Positions 12,803-13,558 of a DNA stretch of 13,558 nucleotides are shown here, in pieces. The translations under genes were made by a program, and so were the position numbers. Under the pieces are notes generated by a model. The model searched no databases. It was not told the origin of the DNA and saw nothing but the letters and a program-made list of their open reading frames with translations. The first letter of the stretch is position 1. Each line of letters begins with the position of its first letter. Source of the stretch: an uncultured Lacibacter sp. (GTDB lineage Bacteria > Bacteroidota > Bacteroidia > Chitinophagales > Chitinophagaceae); contig NZ_CAMLGT010000083.1 of the NCBI RefSeq assembly GCF_946479605.1, positions 1 to 13,558 of the forward strand, written 5' to 3'.

Positions 12803-13558
12803 ATGAAAACAGCTTTATGGAAACGTATTGTATTATTCGGCTTACCTGTTGCTTCATTTCAACAAGTACAAGCCACTACCAGCAACAACAACAGTTCGTT
12901 GCAAACAGCATTTGCTGCAGGTAATTTTCTTCATGATTCATTAATAGCAAAAACAACACTGAAGAAAAATATTGTGTTGCCGGTTGTTCAGTTACAACCT
13001 GCTGTTGAGAATTATGTTGATGCTTATCTTGATGAGCATGATGAATTGCTGGATGACATCAAAGAACGAAATGCGAATAGTTTTAAACTTATCCGCAACA
13101 TACTTGTGAAGCATGGTTTACCTGCTGAACTGGTGTACATGGCCGTTGTTGAATCAAAAATGAAAAACACTGCTACATCCGGTGCAGGTGCTGCCGGTAT
13201 CTGGCAACTGATGCCTTCCACAGCAAAAACACTTGGTTTAAGTGTAACAGCAAAGAATGATCAGCGCAGAAATATTTATCAAAGCACAAATGCGGCTGCA
13301 AAATACCTGAACGCTCTTTACAAACAATTTGATGACTGGTTATTGGTAGTGGCCGCTTACAACTGCGGTTCAGGCAATGTACAAAAAGCCATTAAGCTTT
13401 CCGGCAGCCGTGATTTCTGGAAACTGCAACGCTACTTACCAAAAGAAAGCAGAGACCATGTAAAGCGTTTTATTGCCACGCATTTTTTCTATGAAGAAAA
13501 AGGAAGCATCGTAACACTTACAAAAAATGAACGGATCAATTTTTTAACAGCTTGGCAG
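12803..13558 (+). CDS. MltD-like lytic transglycosylase (partial, runs off the window)
   Basis: The frame from ATG 12803 is open for 252 codons to the window edge, so the C terminus is missing. The first 24 residues (MKTALWKRIVLFGLPVASFQQVQA) look like a signal peptide. A helical region (about 65-105) precedes the GH23/SLT catalytic domain, with LPAELVYMAVVESKM carrying the catalytic Glu117, then SGAGAAGIWQLMPSTAKTLGL (126-146) and AAYNCGSGNVQKAI (184-197). This is the MltD/membrane-bound lytic murein transglycosylase pattern. The enzyme cleaves the MurNAc-GlcNAc bond of peptidoglycan to give 1,6-anhydro ends. MltD-like proteins in Bacteroidota usually end in LysM repeats, which would lie beyond the window. 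The upstream neighbour is an L,D-transpeptidase, so both act on the cell wall. Confidence 0.92.
   Translation, partial: MKTALWKRIVLFGLPVASFQQVQATTSNNNSSLQTAFAAGNFLHDSLIAKTTLKKNIVLPVVQLQPAVENYVDAYLDEHDELLDDIKERNANSFKLIRNILVKHGLPAELVYMAVVESKMKNTATSGAGAAGIWQLMPSTAKTLGLSVTAKNDQRRNIYQSTNAAAKYLNALYKQFDDWLLVVAAYNCGSGNVQKAIKLSGSRDFWKLQRYLPKESRDHVKRFIATHFFYEEKGSIVTLTKNERINFLTAWQ

Noticed and set aside
13024..13221. Minus-strand frame antisense to the transglycosylase
   Set aside because: The plus strand encodes a clear SLT domain with catalytic Glu and AYNCG motifs through the same bases.
1..13558. CRISPR arrays, tRNA/rRNA genes, insertion sequences, prophage or defence islands
   Set aside because: I saw no regularly spaced repeats, cloverleaf sequences, transposase or integrase motifs, or known defence domains on either strand.

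Overview
The window looks like a chromosomal segment of a Bacteroidota bacterium, most likely from the Chitinophagaceae. The evidence is moderate-to-low GC, matches to the Bacteroidota promoter consensus (TTTG-N19-TAnnTTTG), almost no Shine-Dalgarno sequences, many Sec or lipoprotein signal peptides, and typical families (YeiB/DUF418, secreted DUF4242, NIPSNAP, periplasmic DsrE). Genus assignment is inference. I see no tRNA, rRNA, CRISPR array, integrase, transposase or phage gene. The region reads as ordinary chromosome made of many short transcription units.

Layout. Positions 1-204 hold the tail of a beta-helix-like protein. Positions 405-854 encode a secreted Lys/Gln-rich helical protein, separated by a shared hairpin terminator from a convergent secreted NIPSNAP protein (905-1699, minus). 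Divergent from NIPSNAP is an unusual three-part regulator (1813-2913): DUF4242, then a class III cyclase-like domain lacking its metal aspartates, then an AraC DNA-binding domain. It is followed by a secreted stand-alone DUF4242 protein (3025-3408) and an unnamed lipoprotein (3674-4285). Next come an SDR oxidoreductase (4362-5072, minus) and a divergent PQQ-dependent aldose dehydrogenase lipoprotein (5203-6444).

A Crp/Fnr-type regulator (6532-7185, minus) is divergent from a periplasmic DsrE-like protein (7360-7893), which runs tail-to-tail into a DUF418/YeiB membrane protein (7899-9275, minus). A VOC-fold protein (9454-9807, minus) is divergent from a second Crp/Fnr-type regulator (9900-10463, GTG start). 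That regulator precedes a duplicated YiaA/YiaB-type membrane protein (10546-10971), and an FNR-box-like palindrome lies between the two. A small carboxypeptidase-regulatory-like exported protein (11112-11432), an L,D-transpeptidase lipoprotein (11557-12432) and the start of an MltD-like lytic transglycosylase (12803 to the window edge) finish the window. The last two are both peptidoglycan-remodelling enzymes.

The most promising items are two. One is the DUF4242/dead-cyclase/AraC fusion flanked by two exported small alpha/beta-barrel proteins, which could be a ligand-sensing circuit. The other is the Crp/Fnr-YiaA module, whose palindrome sits where a class II activator site is expected on a promoter with a perfect -7 box but no -33 box. 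No defence, mobile or secondary-metabolite system is evident.
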